DNA of 64,000 nucleotides, taken from positions 4,712,001 through 4,776,000 of the forward strand of contig NZ_CP075682.1 of the NCBI RefSeq assembly GCF_018603435.1, read 5' to 3'. Of the stretch, positions 41,965-50,203 are shown piece after piece. A program made the position numbers and the translations under genes. Under the pieces are notes generated by a model. That model ran no database searches and had not been told where the DNA came from. It was given only the letters and a program-made list of their open reading frames with translations. The stretch's first letter is position 1. Each line of letters starts with the position of its first letter. Source of the DNA: Chryseobacterium sp. ZHDP1 (GTDB taxonomy: Bacteria; Bacteroidota; Bacteroidia; Flavobacteriales; Weeksellaceae).

Positions 41965-43104
41965 ATGGACTTTAATTTATCAGAAGAACAGCTGATGATT
42001 CAGCAGGCAGCAAGAGATTTTGCGCAAAGCGAACTTTTACCGGAAGTAATCGAAAGAGACCGCGACCAGAAGTTTCCTGCAGAACAGGTAAAGAAAATGG
42101 GAGAAATGGGACTTATGGGGATGATGGTGGATCCTAAATACGGTGGTGCCGGAATGGACAGTGTTTCTTACGTTCTTGCTATGGAAGAAATTGCAAAAGT
42201 AGATGCTTCTGCGGCTGTGGTAATGTCTGTAAACAACTCTTTGGTTTGTGCCGGTCTTGAGAAATTTGCTTCTGAAGAGCAGAAAGTAAAATATCTTACC
42301 CCTTTGGCAAGCGGACAGGTAATAGGAGCTTTTGCTTTGTCTGAGCCTGAAGCGGGTTCTGATGCAACTTCCCAGAAAACAACTGCGGAAGATAAAGGAG
42401 ATTATTACCTTTTAAACGGGATTAAAAACTGGATCACAAACGGAGGAACAGCATCTTACTATATTGTAATTGCACAGACAGATCCTGAGAAAAAACATAA
42501 AGGAATCAATGCTTTTATCGTAGAAAGAGGTTGGGAAGGTTTTGAGATCGGTCCGAAAGAAGACAAACTGGGAATCAGAGGGAGCGATACGCATTCTTTG
42601 ATCTTTAATAACGTAAAAGTACCGAAGGAAAACAGAATCGGGGAAGATGGTTTCGGATTCAATTTCGCAATGGCTGTTCTGAACGGTGGTAGAATCGGGA
42701 TTGCTTCTCAGGCTTTAGGAATTGCTTCCGGAGCTTACGAACTGGCTTTGAAATATGCTAAAACGAGAAAAGCGTTTAAAACAGAAATCATCAATCATCA
42801 GGCGATTGCGTTTAAACTGGCAGATATGGCAACTCAGATCACAGCAGCAAGAATGCTTTGCTTCAAGGCGGCTGTAGAAAAAGACGCTGGAAAAGATATC
42901 TCTGAAAGCGGTGCAATGGCAAAATTATACGCTTCTCAGGTAGCAATGGATACTACGATTGAAGCTGTACAGATCCACGGCGGATACGGATATGTGAAAG
43001 AATATCACGTAGAAAGAATGATGAGAGATGCAAAAATCACTCAGATCTACGAAGGAACTTCTGAAATCCAGAAGATCGTTATTTCAAGAAGCATTGCAAA
43101 GTAA
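41965..43104 (+). CDS. Short/medium-chain acyl-CoA dehydrogenase
   Basis: A 379-residue flavoprotein catalysing alpha,beta-dehydrogenation of acyl-CoA in beta-oxidation. Signatures are GAFALSEPEAGSDATS (about 130-145), WITNGG, and the C-terminal QIHGGYGYVKEYHVERMMRD and QIYEGTSEIQ, whose Glu is the catalytic base in SCAD/MCAD-type enzymes. The length is standard. TAAATTAG some 27 bp before the ATG is a possible -7 box. It is monocistronic, with its own terminator. Confidence 0.93.
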   Translation: MDFNLSEEQLMIQQAARDFAQSELLPEVIERDRDQKFPAEQVKKMGEMGLMGMMVDPKYGGAGMDSVSYVLAMEEIAKVDASAAVVMSVNNSLVCAGLEKFASEEQKVKYLTPLASGQVIGAFALSEPEAGSDATSQKTTAEDKGDYYLLNGIKNWITNGGTASYYIVIAQTDPEKKHKGINAFIVERGWEGFEIGPKEDKLGIRGSDTHSLIFNNVKVPKENRIGEDGFGFNFAMAVLNGGRIGIASQALGIASGAYELALKYAKTRKAFKTEIINHQAIAFKLADMATQITAARMLCFKAAVEKDAGKDISESGAMAKLYASQVAMDTTIEAVQIHGGYGYVKEYHVERMMRDAKITQIYEGTSEIQKIVISRSIAK

Positions 43105-43128
43105 TTGCTTAATTATACATGAAATAGT

Positions 43129-43157
43129 AAAAGGCTTCCGAATTTGGGAGCCTTTTT
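43129..43157 (+). terminator. Terminator after the acyl-CoA dehydrogenase
   Basis: AAAAGGCTTCC / GGGAGCCTTTT hairpin with T tail. Confidence 0.85.
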
Positions 43158-43330
43158 ACATTCACACGAACCACAAAATATAATATATAAAATTTTTCTC
43201 TTTATTTATTTTTTTGATTGAAATTTTTCGTTAAAGTTAAATCCTTTGATTGTATTCTTATGTTTGTTGATATATCAAAAATATCAATAAGAATTATTAG
43301 ATAAGAGATTATATGATTAAAATAATATTA

Positions 43331-43357
43331 AAATAAAAATCCATCACAAAGGATGGA
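43331..43357 (-). terminator. Terminator of the DUF4349 gene
   Basis: On the minus strand, TCCATC / GATGGA hairpin followed by a TTTTTATTTT tract, 10 bp after the stop. Confidence 0.75.
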
Positions 43358-43366
43358 CTTTCGAAA

Positions 43367-44317
43367 TTAATGAGCATCATGATTGGTTGTGTTTTTACCC
43401 CTCTTTTTATAAAAATAATATCCGATTCCGGCAATTAAAAACAATGGCCAAAGCGGCAGAATAAACAGGAAAATAGAAGTAATGACACTCCATCCTGAAG
43501 AAACAGCGGCTAAAGATTTTTCACCAAAAGTTTCCGGAGCTTTATGAGCGTTATCCAAAAGAGAGATCCTGATCTCACAAAGCGTATTGTTATAATAGTC
43601 ATTTCCTTTTACTTCTATGTTTTTACTTTCAATATTGCCGATATTGCTGCTTAAATCATCCATCAGTTGATCAAAATTCTGCAGAGGAACTTTAATCTGA
43701 AGATAATATGCTTTTTGATCCGCCATTTCCGAAGATCTGTCATCGGAAGGTTCTGCTGCAACATAAGTGAGCTCTTCTTTTGTCACAGCCCCGTTGTTTC
43801 TAACCGTTTCCTTTCGAATAATTTCCCTTACGATTTCCGCATTGTCTGCATTCATGGTTAAATAGCCCGATTTTACCATTTTATTTTTTAGAACATTCAG
43901 TTCAAAATTTTCATTCTTTGGTTTGTCTTTATAAACAATTTTCGTTTCTTTAATCACTTTCGGAGCCGGAACATTCACCACAATTTTTTCTTCTTTTTTA
44001 GCCGAATCTTTTTTCTCGGTTTTCGATTCCAGTCTTACGGAAGAAATTTTCTCAGATAAAGAATCTACCATTTTGGAAGTATTTTCAATCTTGTCTTTCA
44101 CTTCATTTTTAGCATTTTCAAAATCTTTTATTTTTACGTTGGCAGAATCCAGCGCGGCATTGGCTTTTTCGCTTACATCATTTAATTTTTCTGAAGCAAC
44201 AGAAATTGCGCTGTCTGCAGAATCTGCGGTATTTTCCAGTTTAGAAACTGCTGATTCTCCCTTTTTACACATGATAAACGTGCTTGATACAGCAACGAGT
44301 AAGATGAACTTTTTCAT
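43367..44317 (-). CDS. DUF4349 lipoprotein with coiled coil and C-terminal membrane helix
   Basis: A 316-residue envelope protein. The signal peptide ends in a lipobox-like FIMC (Cys17). Residues 25-110 are a charged helical/coiled-coil region rich in Ser, Ala, Glu and Lys. The DUF4349 core (about 145-260) reads VKSGYLTMNADNAEIVREII ... YLQIKVPLQNFDQLMDDLSS. A hydrophobic segment at about 272-302 (VITSIFLFILPLWPLFLIAG) and a basic tail follow. Lipid at one end and a membrane helix at the other would anchor both termini. DUF4349 proteins have no settled function. It stands alone between terminators. Confidence 0.82.
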   Translation of the reverse strand: MKKFILLVAVSSTFIMCKKGESAVSKLENTADSADSAISVASEKLNDVSEKANAALDSANVKIKDFENAKNEVKDKIENTSKMVDSLSEKISSVRLESKTEKKDSAKKEEKIVVNVPAPKVIKETKIVYKDKPKNENFELNVLKNKMVKSGYLTMNADNAEIVREIIRKETVRNNGAVTKEELTYVAAEPSDDRSSEMADQKAYYLQIKVPLQNFDQLMDDLSSNIGNIESKNIEVKGNDYYNNTLCEIRISLLDNAHKAPETFGEKSLAAVSSGWSVITSIFLFILPLWPLFLIAGIGYYFYKKRGKNTTNHDAH

Positions 44318-44516
44318 AACATTAATTTTTTCGATGAGGTAAAATTAGGAGGGAAGTTTTTGTAAAGATTGTAAAGGAATTGTTTTGCTTATGTAAATTG
44401 ATAATAGTTTGAATTTTAGTGTTTTGTAAAATGAGAAAATGCTGTTTTACAAAGTTTTTTTAATCTTTGATTTCTTTTTTCTTAATTAAATCTTATCTGA
44501 ATTTAATTTTCAGAAC

Positions 44517-44578
44517 TGTCATTTTGAGCGAAACAAAGCGGAGTCGAAAAATCTCAGATACACTCAAGATTCTTCATG
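44517..44578 (+). repeat. Dispersed CATTTTGAGCGAAAC-type repeat
   Basis: GTCATTTTGAGCGAAAC followed by GGAGTCGAAAAATCTC resembles the widespread bacterial GTCATTCTGAGCGAA intergenic repeat (from memory). The rest of 44340-44602 shows no gene. Confidence 0.5.
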
Positions 44579-44602
44579 GTATAAAAGTTTCATTTAATTT
44601 CA

Positions 44603-44633
44603 TAAAAAAATCCGCAGAAAAACTTCCGCGGAT
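44603..44633 (-). terminator. Terminator of prfC
   Basis: On the minus strand, ATCCGC / GCGGAT with an inner GAA/TTC extension, followed by seven T. Confidence 0.82.
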
Positions 44634-44660
44634 AATCTATTTAAAGCTGATTTATTTCAA

Positions 44661-46256
44661 TTAAGCATTCTTAAACTCACTGATGAAATGCAGTTTCACA
44701 TTTGGGAACTTCTCCTGCGTCATGTGAATCGTGAAAGAAGAATCAGCAAGAAAAACCAACTGGTTGTATTTATCTCTCGCCAAAAATCTCTGTTTCAGTC
44801 TTGCAAATTCCTTAAATTCATCTGACTTTTCATCCGCTTCCACCCAACACGCTTTGTGCATAGAAAGAGGCTCGTAAGTACATTTTGCCCCATATTCATG
44901 CTCCAGACGATACTGGATTACCTCATACTGAAGCGCACCCACTGTTCCGATGATCTTTCTGCCGTTCATTTCAAGGGTAAATAACTGTGCAACTCCTTCA
45001 TCCATCAACTGATCGATCCCTTTTGCCAGTTGTTTTGCTTTCAACGGATCGTTGTTGTTAATATATCTGAAATGTTCAGGAGAGAAGCTCGGAATTCCTT
45101 TAAAATTCAGTTTTTCACCGCCTGTTAACGTATCTCCGATTCTGAAACTTCCCGTATCATGAAGACCTACAATATCTCCCGGGAAACTTTCATCAACCAC
45201 CTCTTTTTTATCCGCGAAGAAAGCATTTGGTGAAGAGAACTTCATTTTTTTGCCCTCTCTTACCAAAAGATAATTTTCATTTCTCCTGAAAGTTCCCGAA
45301 ACAATTTTCACAAAAGCCAGTCTGTCCCTGTGTTTCGGATCCATATTCGCATGGATCTTGAAAACGAATCCCGTAAAACCATTTTCTTCAGGCTTTACAA
45401 TACGCGTATCACTTTCCTTCGGTTGTGGCATCGGTGCAATATCAATAAAAGCATCCAGCAACTCACGAACCCCGAAATTATTCAAAGCCGAACCAAAGAA
45501 AACAGGCTGCAAATCCCCCTTCATATAATCTTCACGGTTGAATTCCGGATAAACCGACTGAACCAGATCCAGTTCCTCTCTTAGAGTAGCAGCGGCTTTT
45601 TCGCCAATCACTTCATCAATTGAAGGATCATTAATATTGTCAAACTTTATCGCTTCACCCACCTTCTGTTTCTTCTCTTCCAAAAACAACTGGATATTGT
45701 TTTCCCAGATATTGTAAATTCCCTGAAAGTCAGCTCCCATCCCGATTGGCAAAGAAAGCGGACAAACTGTTAATCCTAACTTCTGTTCCACCTCATCCAG
45801 CAAATCGAAAGCATCCTTACCTTCACGGTCAAGCTTATTAATGAAAACCAGCATCGGAATATTTCTCATTCTACAAACCTGAACAAGCTTTTCCGTCTGT
45901 TCCTCAACCCCTTTTGCAACGTCAATTACTACGATTACAGAATCAACCGCCGTTAAAGTTCTGTACGTATCTTCTGCAAAATCCTTGTGACCGGGAGTAT
46001 CCAGAATGTTGATTTTGTGGTTTCTGTATTCAAAAGCCAATACCGAAGTTGCCACGGAAATCCCTCTCTGTCTTTCAATTTCCATGAAATCGGAGGTCGC
46101 TCCCTTTTTTATTTTGTTGGATTTTACCGCACCCGCTTCCTGAATTGCACCCCCGAAAAGCAAAAGCTTTTCCGTAAGAGTGGTTTTTCCGGCATCCGGG
46201 TGAGAGATAATTCCGAAGGTTTTTCTTTTTTCTATTTCTTTGATTAAGTCTGACAT
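44661..46256 (-). CDS. prfC: Peptide chain release factor 3
   Basis: A 531-residue GTPase that recycles RF1/RF2 after termination; the length matches E. coli RF3 (529). G1 is SHPDAGKTT (about 17-25), G3 is DTPGHKDF and G4 is NKLD. The EF-G-like first domain is followed by domain II and the RF3-specific C-terminal part (NNNDPLKAKQLAKGIDQLMD, VGALQYEVIQYRLEHEYGA). The frame extends 21 codons further upstream. I choose MSDLIKEIEKRKTFGIISHP because it matches the family N-terminus and a -7-like GATTTTTG lies inside the extension. Confidence 0.95.
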   Translation of the reverse strand: MSDLIKEIEKRKTFGIISHPDAGKTTLTEKLLLFGGAIQEAGAVKSNKIKKGATSDFMEIERQRGISVATSVLAFEYRNHKINILDTPGHKDFAEDTYRTLTAVDSVIVVIDVAKGVEEQTEKLVQVCRMRNIPMLVFINKLDREGKDAFDLLDEVEQKLGLTVCPLSLPIGMGADFQGIYNIWENNIQLFLEEKKQKVGEAIKFDNINDPSIDEVIGEKAAATLREELDLVQSVYPEFNREDYMKGDLQPVFFGSALNNFGVRELLDAFIDIAPMPQPKESDTRIVKPEENGFTGFVFKIHANMDPKHRDRLAFVKIVSGTFRRNENYLLVREGKKMKFSSPNAFFADKKEVVDESFPGDIVGLHDTGSFRIGDTLTGGEKLNFKGIPSFSPEHFRYINNNDPLKAKQLAKGIDQLMDEGVAQLFTLEMNGRKIIGTVGALQYEVIQYRLEHEYGAKCTYEPLSMHKACWVEADEKSDEFKEFARLKQRFLARDKYNQLVFLADSSFTIHMTQEKFPNVKLHFISEFKNA

Positions 46257-46415
46257 ATCGTATTTTGAAGTTGCAAAAATCGGGAATTTTGTCGAATCCT
46301 GAAAATTTTGTTTAAACACAAATTTTTACACGAAAAAGCATGAATTTTATTTAACCGAAAACTCACAAAAGATTATAACACATTCGTAACAAATTTGTTT
46401 GAACTAATTTCAGAA

Positions 46416-46582
46416 TTAACCACAAAAGACACAAAAGACAATGGGAAAGCGAATTTCAAGAATAATCAAAGCAATCAAAAGAATAAAAATCAAAGATTTT
46501 TAAAAACTATTGCGAACTTTTTCATTTATAATGATCAACTTTAAATAAAAGTCTAGTCATCTTTTGTCCCTTTTGCTGTTAA
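46416..46582. repeat. 167-bp element with terminal inverted repeats (orientation 1)
   Basis: Imperfect 24-27 bp terminal inverted repeats: TTAACCACAAAAGACAC on the left and, reversed, TTAACAGCAAAAGGGAC on the right. The interior aligns with the reverse complement of 48241-48406 (shared AATAATCAAAG, TCAAAAGAATAAAAATC, CTTTTTCATTT). It has no coding capacity. Confidence 0.7.
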
Positions 46583-46665
46583 ATAAAAAGTTTAAACAGA
46601 ATCAACTTAGGATGAAATTCTTTATACGTAACAGGAGACATTAGTTTAAAAATCTTTGATTTTTT

Positions 46666-46888
46666 ATTTTGAAGTTGTTTGAAGTAAGAGAGGTTGCTCC
46701 TTTAGGAGCAGAATGTGTAAAAATAAGAATAAATCCGCAAATCAATCCGTAGGATTGATATCTATAAATATGATAAATTTTTTAAAGATAGCGTTCCTAC
46801 GGAACGCCGAACGTACGGTTAATATGATTTCTACACAGATAAAACTCCATAGAGTTTTCTGCCGTTTTACTTTAAACAACTTTTTTTG
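46666..46888 (+). repeat. Multi-hairpin interspersed element, copy C
   Basis: GCTCCTTTAGGAGC, ATCAATCCGTAGGATTGAT, GCGTTCCTACGGAACGC and AAAACTCCATAGAGTTTT hairpins occur in the same order as in copies A and B. The right half of the outer stem (TCTACACAGAT) is intact, but the left half is eroded to GAATGTGTAAAA. No gene lies between 46257 and 46977. Confidence 0.75.
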
Positions 46889-46929
46889 TTTGTTTTTGCC
46901 AAACTAAAAATAGGCTAAAAAAAAATCAA

Positions 46930-46975
46930 ATTCGTGGAATTTGTGAAAACCATTTGTGTTATTCGTGTTTAAAAG
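46930..46975. repeat. ATTCGTG/ATTTGTG block
   Basis: AAATTCGTGGAATTTGTG and ATTTGTGTTATTCGTGTTT lie just past the MFS transporter stop; compare 39200-39246 and, inverted, 49368-49383. Confidence 0.4.
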
Positions 46976-46977
46976 AT

Positions 46978-48156
46978 CTATTTGTGTTTAAACTTAAGTA
47001 AATAAGCCAGTCCCAATCCCACAAAAACCATCGCCGCACTGAAAGGGAAAATATAGCTCATCCCGTAAAGATCGGCAATTCCGCCAATCAGCGGTCCTGC
47101 AACACCAAGAGAAAGATCAATAAAAAGACCATATCCCGCCAAAGCGGAACCCTGATTGGATGAAGGCACGCTTTTAATCGCCACAACACCCAAAGCCGGA
47201 AAAATTAATGAAAACCCAAGCCCTGTAACGCCGGCTCCTACAAGAGCCATTTGTGAATTCGTGGCAAACGAAATAATTAAAAGCCCGATAGTTTCTACCA
47301 AAAGACAGATAACGGCGACTTTAATTCCTCCGTAATTATTGATTACATTATTGAAAACGAGTCTTCCTGCAACAAACAGTACCCCGAAAACACTCAGACA
47401 TAAAGCGCCGTTATTCCAGTGAAAATAGTTGTAATATAAAGTGATAAAAGTAGAAATACTCGCAAAACCAAGTCCTCCTAAAGCCAGACAAACGCCGAAA
47501 GGAGCCACTTTTCCCAAAACTTTCCAGAAAGACTGCGATTCCTTTATATTTGTATTGGTTTTATTGTCTTTCGTTTTTGCAAAAAGAAACCCTAAAATTC
47601 CAAGAATAATCGAAAAAATTCCGATTCCGTATAAGCTGAATTCATGCTCAATCGTTACACCCAGAGAAGCTCCGATTGCCAATGCGCCGTAACAGGCAAC
47701 TCCGTTGTAGGAAATAATTTTTGCCGTATGTTTTTCTCCGACTGCCATAATTGCCCAGTTAATCGGACTTGCACCGATCATTCCTTCCGCACAGCCTGTA
47801 AGAAGACGCGTGATGACCAAAAATGTTAAACTTAACCAAGGAGAAAATTTAAAATAATAAGCTATGATCAGGAAAATTCCGGTCAGCGAAAAACTGATCA
47901 TACTGAATAAAACGGCTGGTTTCGGACCTTTTCCGTCAATGATTTTTCCGGAATAAGCTCTCAGGAAAAATGTAGAAACATATTGCAGACTGATGACCAA
48001 ACCTGCAATTACCAGACTGAATCCAAGACTTTTATTAATAAAAATAGGAAGTACCGAAAGCGATAATCCGATAATGAAGTACCCTATAAAGGTAAAACTT
48101 ACATAACTGATTAAAGACAGATTAACATTCTCCGACTTTTTTACCAAACTCTGCAT
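46978..48156 (-). CDS. MFS transporter
   Basis: A 392-residue protein with twelve predicted membrane helices, in the size range of the YhhS/arabinose-efflux branch of the major facilitator superfamily. The motif A position between helices 2 and 3 reads GKIIDGKGPKPAVL, and RLLTGCAEGMIGA marks helix 4. A short polar loop rich in Lys, Asn and Thr (KTKDNKTNTNIKES) joins the two six-helix halves near residue 200. It is a proton-coupled exporter by family; the substrate is not readable. No regulator is next to it, and both flanks are repeat-rich intergenic DNA. Confidence 0.87.
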   Translation of the reverse strand: MQSLVKKSENVNLSLISYVSFTFIGYFIIGLSLSVLPIFINKSLGFSLVIAGLVISLQYVSTFFLRAYSGKIIDGKGPKPAVLFSMISFSLTGIFLIIAYYFKFSPWLSLTFLVITRLLTGCAEGMIGASPINWAIMAVGEKHTAKIISYNGVACYGALAIGASLGVTIEHEFSLYGIGIFSIILGILGFLFAKTKDNKTNTNIKESQSFWKVLGKVAPFGVCLALGGLGFASISTFITLYYNYFHWNNGALCLSVFGVLFVAGRLVFNNVINNYGGIKVAVICLLVETIGLLIISFATNSQMALVGAGVTGLGFSLIFPALGVVAIKSVPSSNQGSALAGYGLFIDLSLGVAGPLIGGIADLYGMSYIFPFSAAMVFVGLGLAYLLKFKHK

Positions 48157-48240
48157 GTGAAAATATTAAGCTGCAAAGTTACTTCATTAAAACAGTCTGA
48201 CAGAGAAATTTAACTTAAAATCTTTTTAACTTTTTTTTAT

Positions 48241-48406
48241 TTAACCGCAAAAGTTATAAAAGATAAGCTGAAATTTTATTCAAATTCAATAACGAAAAAT
48301 GAAAAAGGCAACAACAGTTTTAGAAATCTTCGATTTTTATTCTTTTGAGAACTTTGATTATTCTAATTATTGCGGAATAATGGTCTTTTGCAACTTTTGC
48401 GGTTAA
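48241..48406. repeat. 166-bp element with terminal inverted repeats (orientation 2)
   Basis: The ends are a perfect 15-bp inverted pair, TTAACCGCAAAAGTT at 48241-48255 and AACTTTTGCGGTTAA at 48392-48406. The interior matches 46416-46582 in reverse complement. The whole gap 48157-48502 has no other feature. Confidence 0.72.
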
Positions 48407-48502
48407 TTTTGAAATTAATTTAAACATTTAAAAAAAACATAAATGTAACAATGTATTTTAAGGTTAAATTTCTCTGCGATTCTCTTTTCTCATAATTTGA
48501 AT

Positions 48503-48510
48503 TATCTTTG
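48503..48510 (+). promoter_or_regulatory. -7 box of the CPBP protease gene
   Basis: TATCTTTG lies 24 bp before the ATG at 48535. It excludes the in-frame TTG at 48508 as start, since that codon sits within the promoter. Confidence 0.55.
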
Positions 48511-48534
48511 TTTCTCAATAAATTCTTAGATTCT

Positions 48535-49365
48535 ATGGAAAAAAGTAAATATCCGAATTTCAAGTTTACATGGATTGGCGGTCTTGTTTTACTGGCAGGA
48601 TTGTTTTTCGGAACAATGGTGGTTTCGTCTTTTAATGTTTTCTGGATGTTTACTTTCAAAGAAAACCTGCAGTACAGAGACTGGTTTTTTATGATTACCA
48701 ATGCCGCAGGATTTCTTACGGCTATTGCTTTTTTTGATTTTTTCATCGTGAGAAGAACAACAGGAATGAAGCTGAATTTCAATTTTTCTCCCACTAATTT
48801 TTCTACTTATCTCCTGATTTTTCCAATGATGATCGGGATGATGTTTATTGCAGAATTTATTACCGCCCAGATTCCTACAACGGGACCTTTTTTCGGGAAA
48901 TATTACGATTTTTTTACCCAGATGATGGAAAAACTTACCGATGATCCGGTTGTGATGATCATTACTGCCGTTATCTGTGCGCCTATTTTTGAAGAAATTA
49001 TTTTCAGGGGAATTATCCAGAAAGGATTGATGAATAAAGGTGTTGAACCAAAAATAGCAATTGTTTTTGCTTCCGTAATCTTCGGTGCGGTTCACGGAAA
49101 TCCGTGGCAGTTTGTGGGAGCGGTTCTGTTAGGATGCGTTCTGGGATTGGTCTATTACAAAACAAAATCTCTGCTTTTACCAATGCTTTTGCATGGTTTT
49201 AATAATTTATGTTCCACCTTATTAATCACTTATGTGAAAACGGAAAGCTTCGCAGATGCTTTTAAAGTTTCGGAATGGATCATATTGACGATAGGAATTG
49301 CACTTTTCTCCTTGTTTTATTTTCTTTTCATGAAAAAATACAAAGTGCATTATTCTGAAATTTAA
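48535..49365 (+). CDS. CPBP family intramembrane glutamic endopeptidase
   Basis: A 276-residue membrane protein with about eight helices. CPBP/Abi signatures are present: FEEIIFRG (motif 1, EExxxR, about 155-162), FGAVHGNPWQF (motif 2 His, about 185-195) and LLHGFNN (motif 3). By homology with Rce1 these residues form the intramembrane catalytic site; bacterial members act in protein maturation or self-immunity, with substrates mostly unknown. No bacteriocin gene is nearby. I start at MEKSKYPN, downstream of the -7 box. Confidence 0.9.
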   Translation: MEKSKYPNFKFTWIGGLVLLAGLFFGTMVVSSFNVFWMFTFKENLQYRDWFFMITNAAGFLTAIAFFDFFIVRRTTGMKLNFNFSPTNFSTYLLIFPMMIGMMFIAEFITAQIPTTGPFFGKYYDFFTQMMEKLTDDPVVMIITAVICAPIFEEIIFRGIIQKGLMNKGVEPKIAIVFASVIFGAVHGNPWQFVGAVLLGCVLGLVYYKTKSLLLPMLLHGFNNLCSTLLITYVKTESFADAFKVSEWIILTIGIALFSLFYFLFMKKYKVHYSEI

Positions 49366-49446
49366 ATCTAAACACGAATGACACTAAATTTTTAAACACT
49401 AATTTCACTAATATCATTGGTGTTATTTGTGATGATGATTTAAGGT
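49366..49446. repeat. Eroded AAACACGAATGACAC block
   Basis: AAACACGAATGACAC and GGTGTTATTTGTGATG form a weak inverted pair, related to the ATTCGTG blocks at 39200 and 46930. Confidence 0.35.
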
Positions 49447-49470
49447 TTAAACAAAATAGAAATTAAATAA

Positions 49471-50058
49471 ATGAAATTGAATATGGAATTACTGGTAGCA
49501 ACGCACAACATACATAAGAAAGAAGAAATTCAGCAGATTTTAGGAGATGAATTTGTCGTTAAAAGTCTTGCCGATTACGATCTTCATGACGAAATCGTAG
49601 AAGACGGAGATTCTTTCAATGCCAATGCGTTAATTAAGGCAAAATACTGCTTCGAAAAAACAGGAATTCCAAGTTTGGGCGATGACAGCGGACTGGTTGT
49701 AGAATCTCTGGACGGAAGACCGGGAATTTTTTCCGCGCGTTATGCAGGAAATCATGATTTTGCTAAAAATATCGAAAAAGTTTTGAGCGAAATGGAAGGT
49801 ATTGAAAACAGAAAAGCATATTTCATTACTGTTTTATGCTATTATGACGAAAACGGAGCCAAATATTTCGACGGAAGGGTTCACGGAAATTTATTGAAGG
49901 AAAATAAAGGTTTCAAAGGGTTCGGCTACGATCCGATCTTCGTTCCGGAAGGGTACGACATGACTTTTGCAGAAATGGAACCGCAGGATAAAAATAAAAT
50001 CAGCCACAGAAAACAGGCTTTGGATCTATTTTTGGATTTCCTGAAAGGGAAAGAATAG
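49471..50058 (+). CDS. rdgB: Non-canonical purine NTP pyrophosphatase (RdgB/HAM1)
   Basis: A 195-residue house-cleaning enzyme that hydrolyses dITP, ITP and XTP to monophosphates. It has the N-terminal LVATHNIHKKEEI, the central signature SLGDDSGLVVESLDGRPG followed by FSARYAG (about 66-90), and the C-terminal GFGYDPIFVPEG and FAEM. Translation may begin at residue 5 (MELLVATHN), which fits the family better; both Met codons are in frame. It is followed by a structured 145-bp spacer before rnz. Confidence 0.93.
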   Translation: MKLNMELLVATHNIHKKEEIQQILGDEFVVKSLADYDLHDEIVEDGDSFNANALIKAKYCFEKTGIPSLGDDSGLVVESLDGRPGIFSARYAGNHDFAKNIEKVLSEMEGIENRKAYFITVLCYYDENGAKYFDGRVHGNLLKENKGFKGFGYDPIFVPEGYDMTFAEMEPQDKNKISHRKQALDLFLDFLKGKE

Positions 50059-50061
50059 TTT

Positions 50062-50172
50062 GAGGTTGAGGCTAAGATGTATGGTGAAAACAGAAACCGG
50101 AATTTAGATATTTAAATTGGTTTCCACTACGTAATTTTAATCTCAGCCTAAATCTTAGTCTTAACCTAAATC
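50062..50172 (+). repeat. Nested hairpin in the rdgB-rnz spacer
   Basis: Outer arms AGGTTGAGGCTAAGAT and ATCTTAGTCTTAACCT pair over 16 bp with two G-T pairs. They enclose GAAACC...GGTTTC with AATTTA/TAAATT inside. It may end rdgB transcription. Confidence 0.5.
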
Positions 50173-50174
50173 CG

Positions 50175-50182
50175 TACATTTG
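50175..50182 (+). promoter_or_regulatory. -7 box of the rnz operon
   Basis: TACATTTG, 21 bp ahead of the TTG start codon. No -33 TTG at usual spacing. Confidence 0.45.
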
Positions 50183-50203
50183 TCACCTTAATAAACCATC
50201 GAT

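Noticed and set aside
46257..46319. 21-residue N-terminal extension of RF3
   Set aside because: It contains a -7-like promoter box and is absent from the usual RF3 N-terminus.
29246..46888. Insertion sequence or prophage as source of the interspersed elements
   Set aside because: No transposase, integrase or phage gene is found anywhere in the window; only non-coding elements are present.
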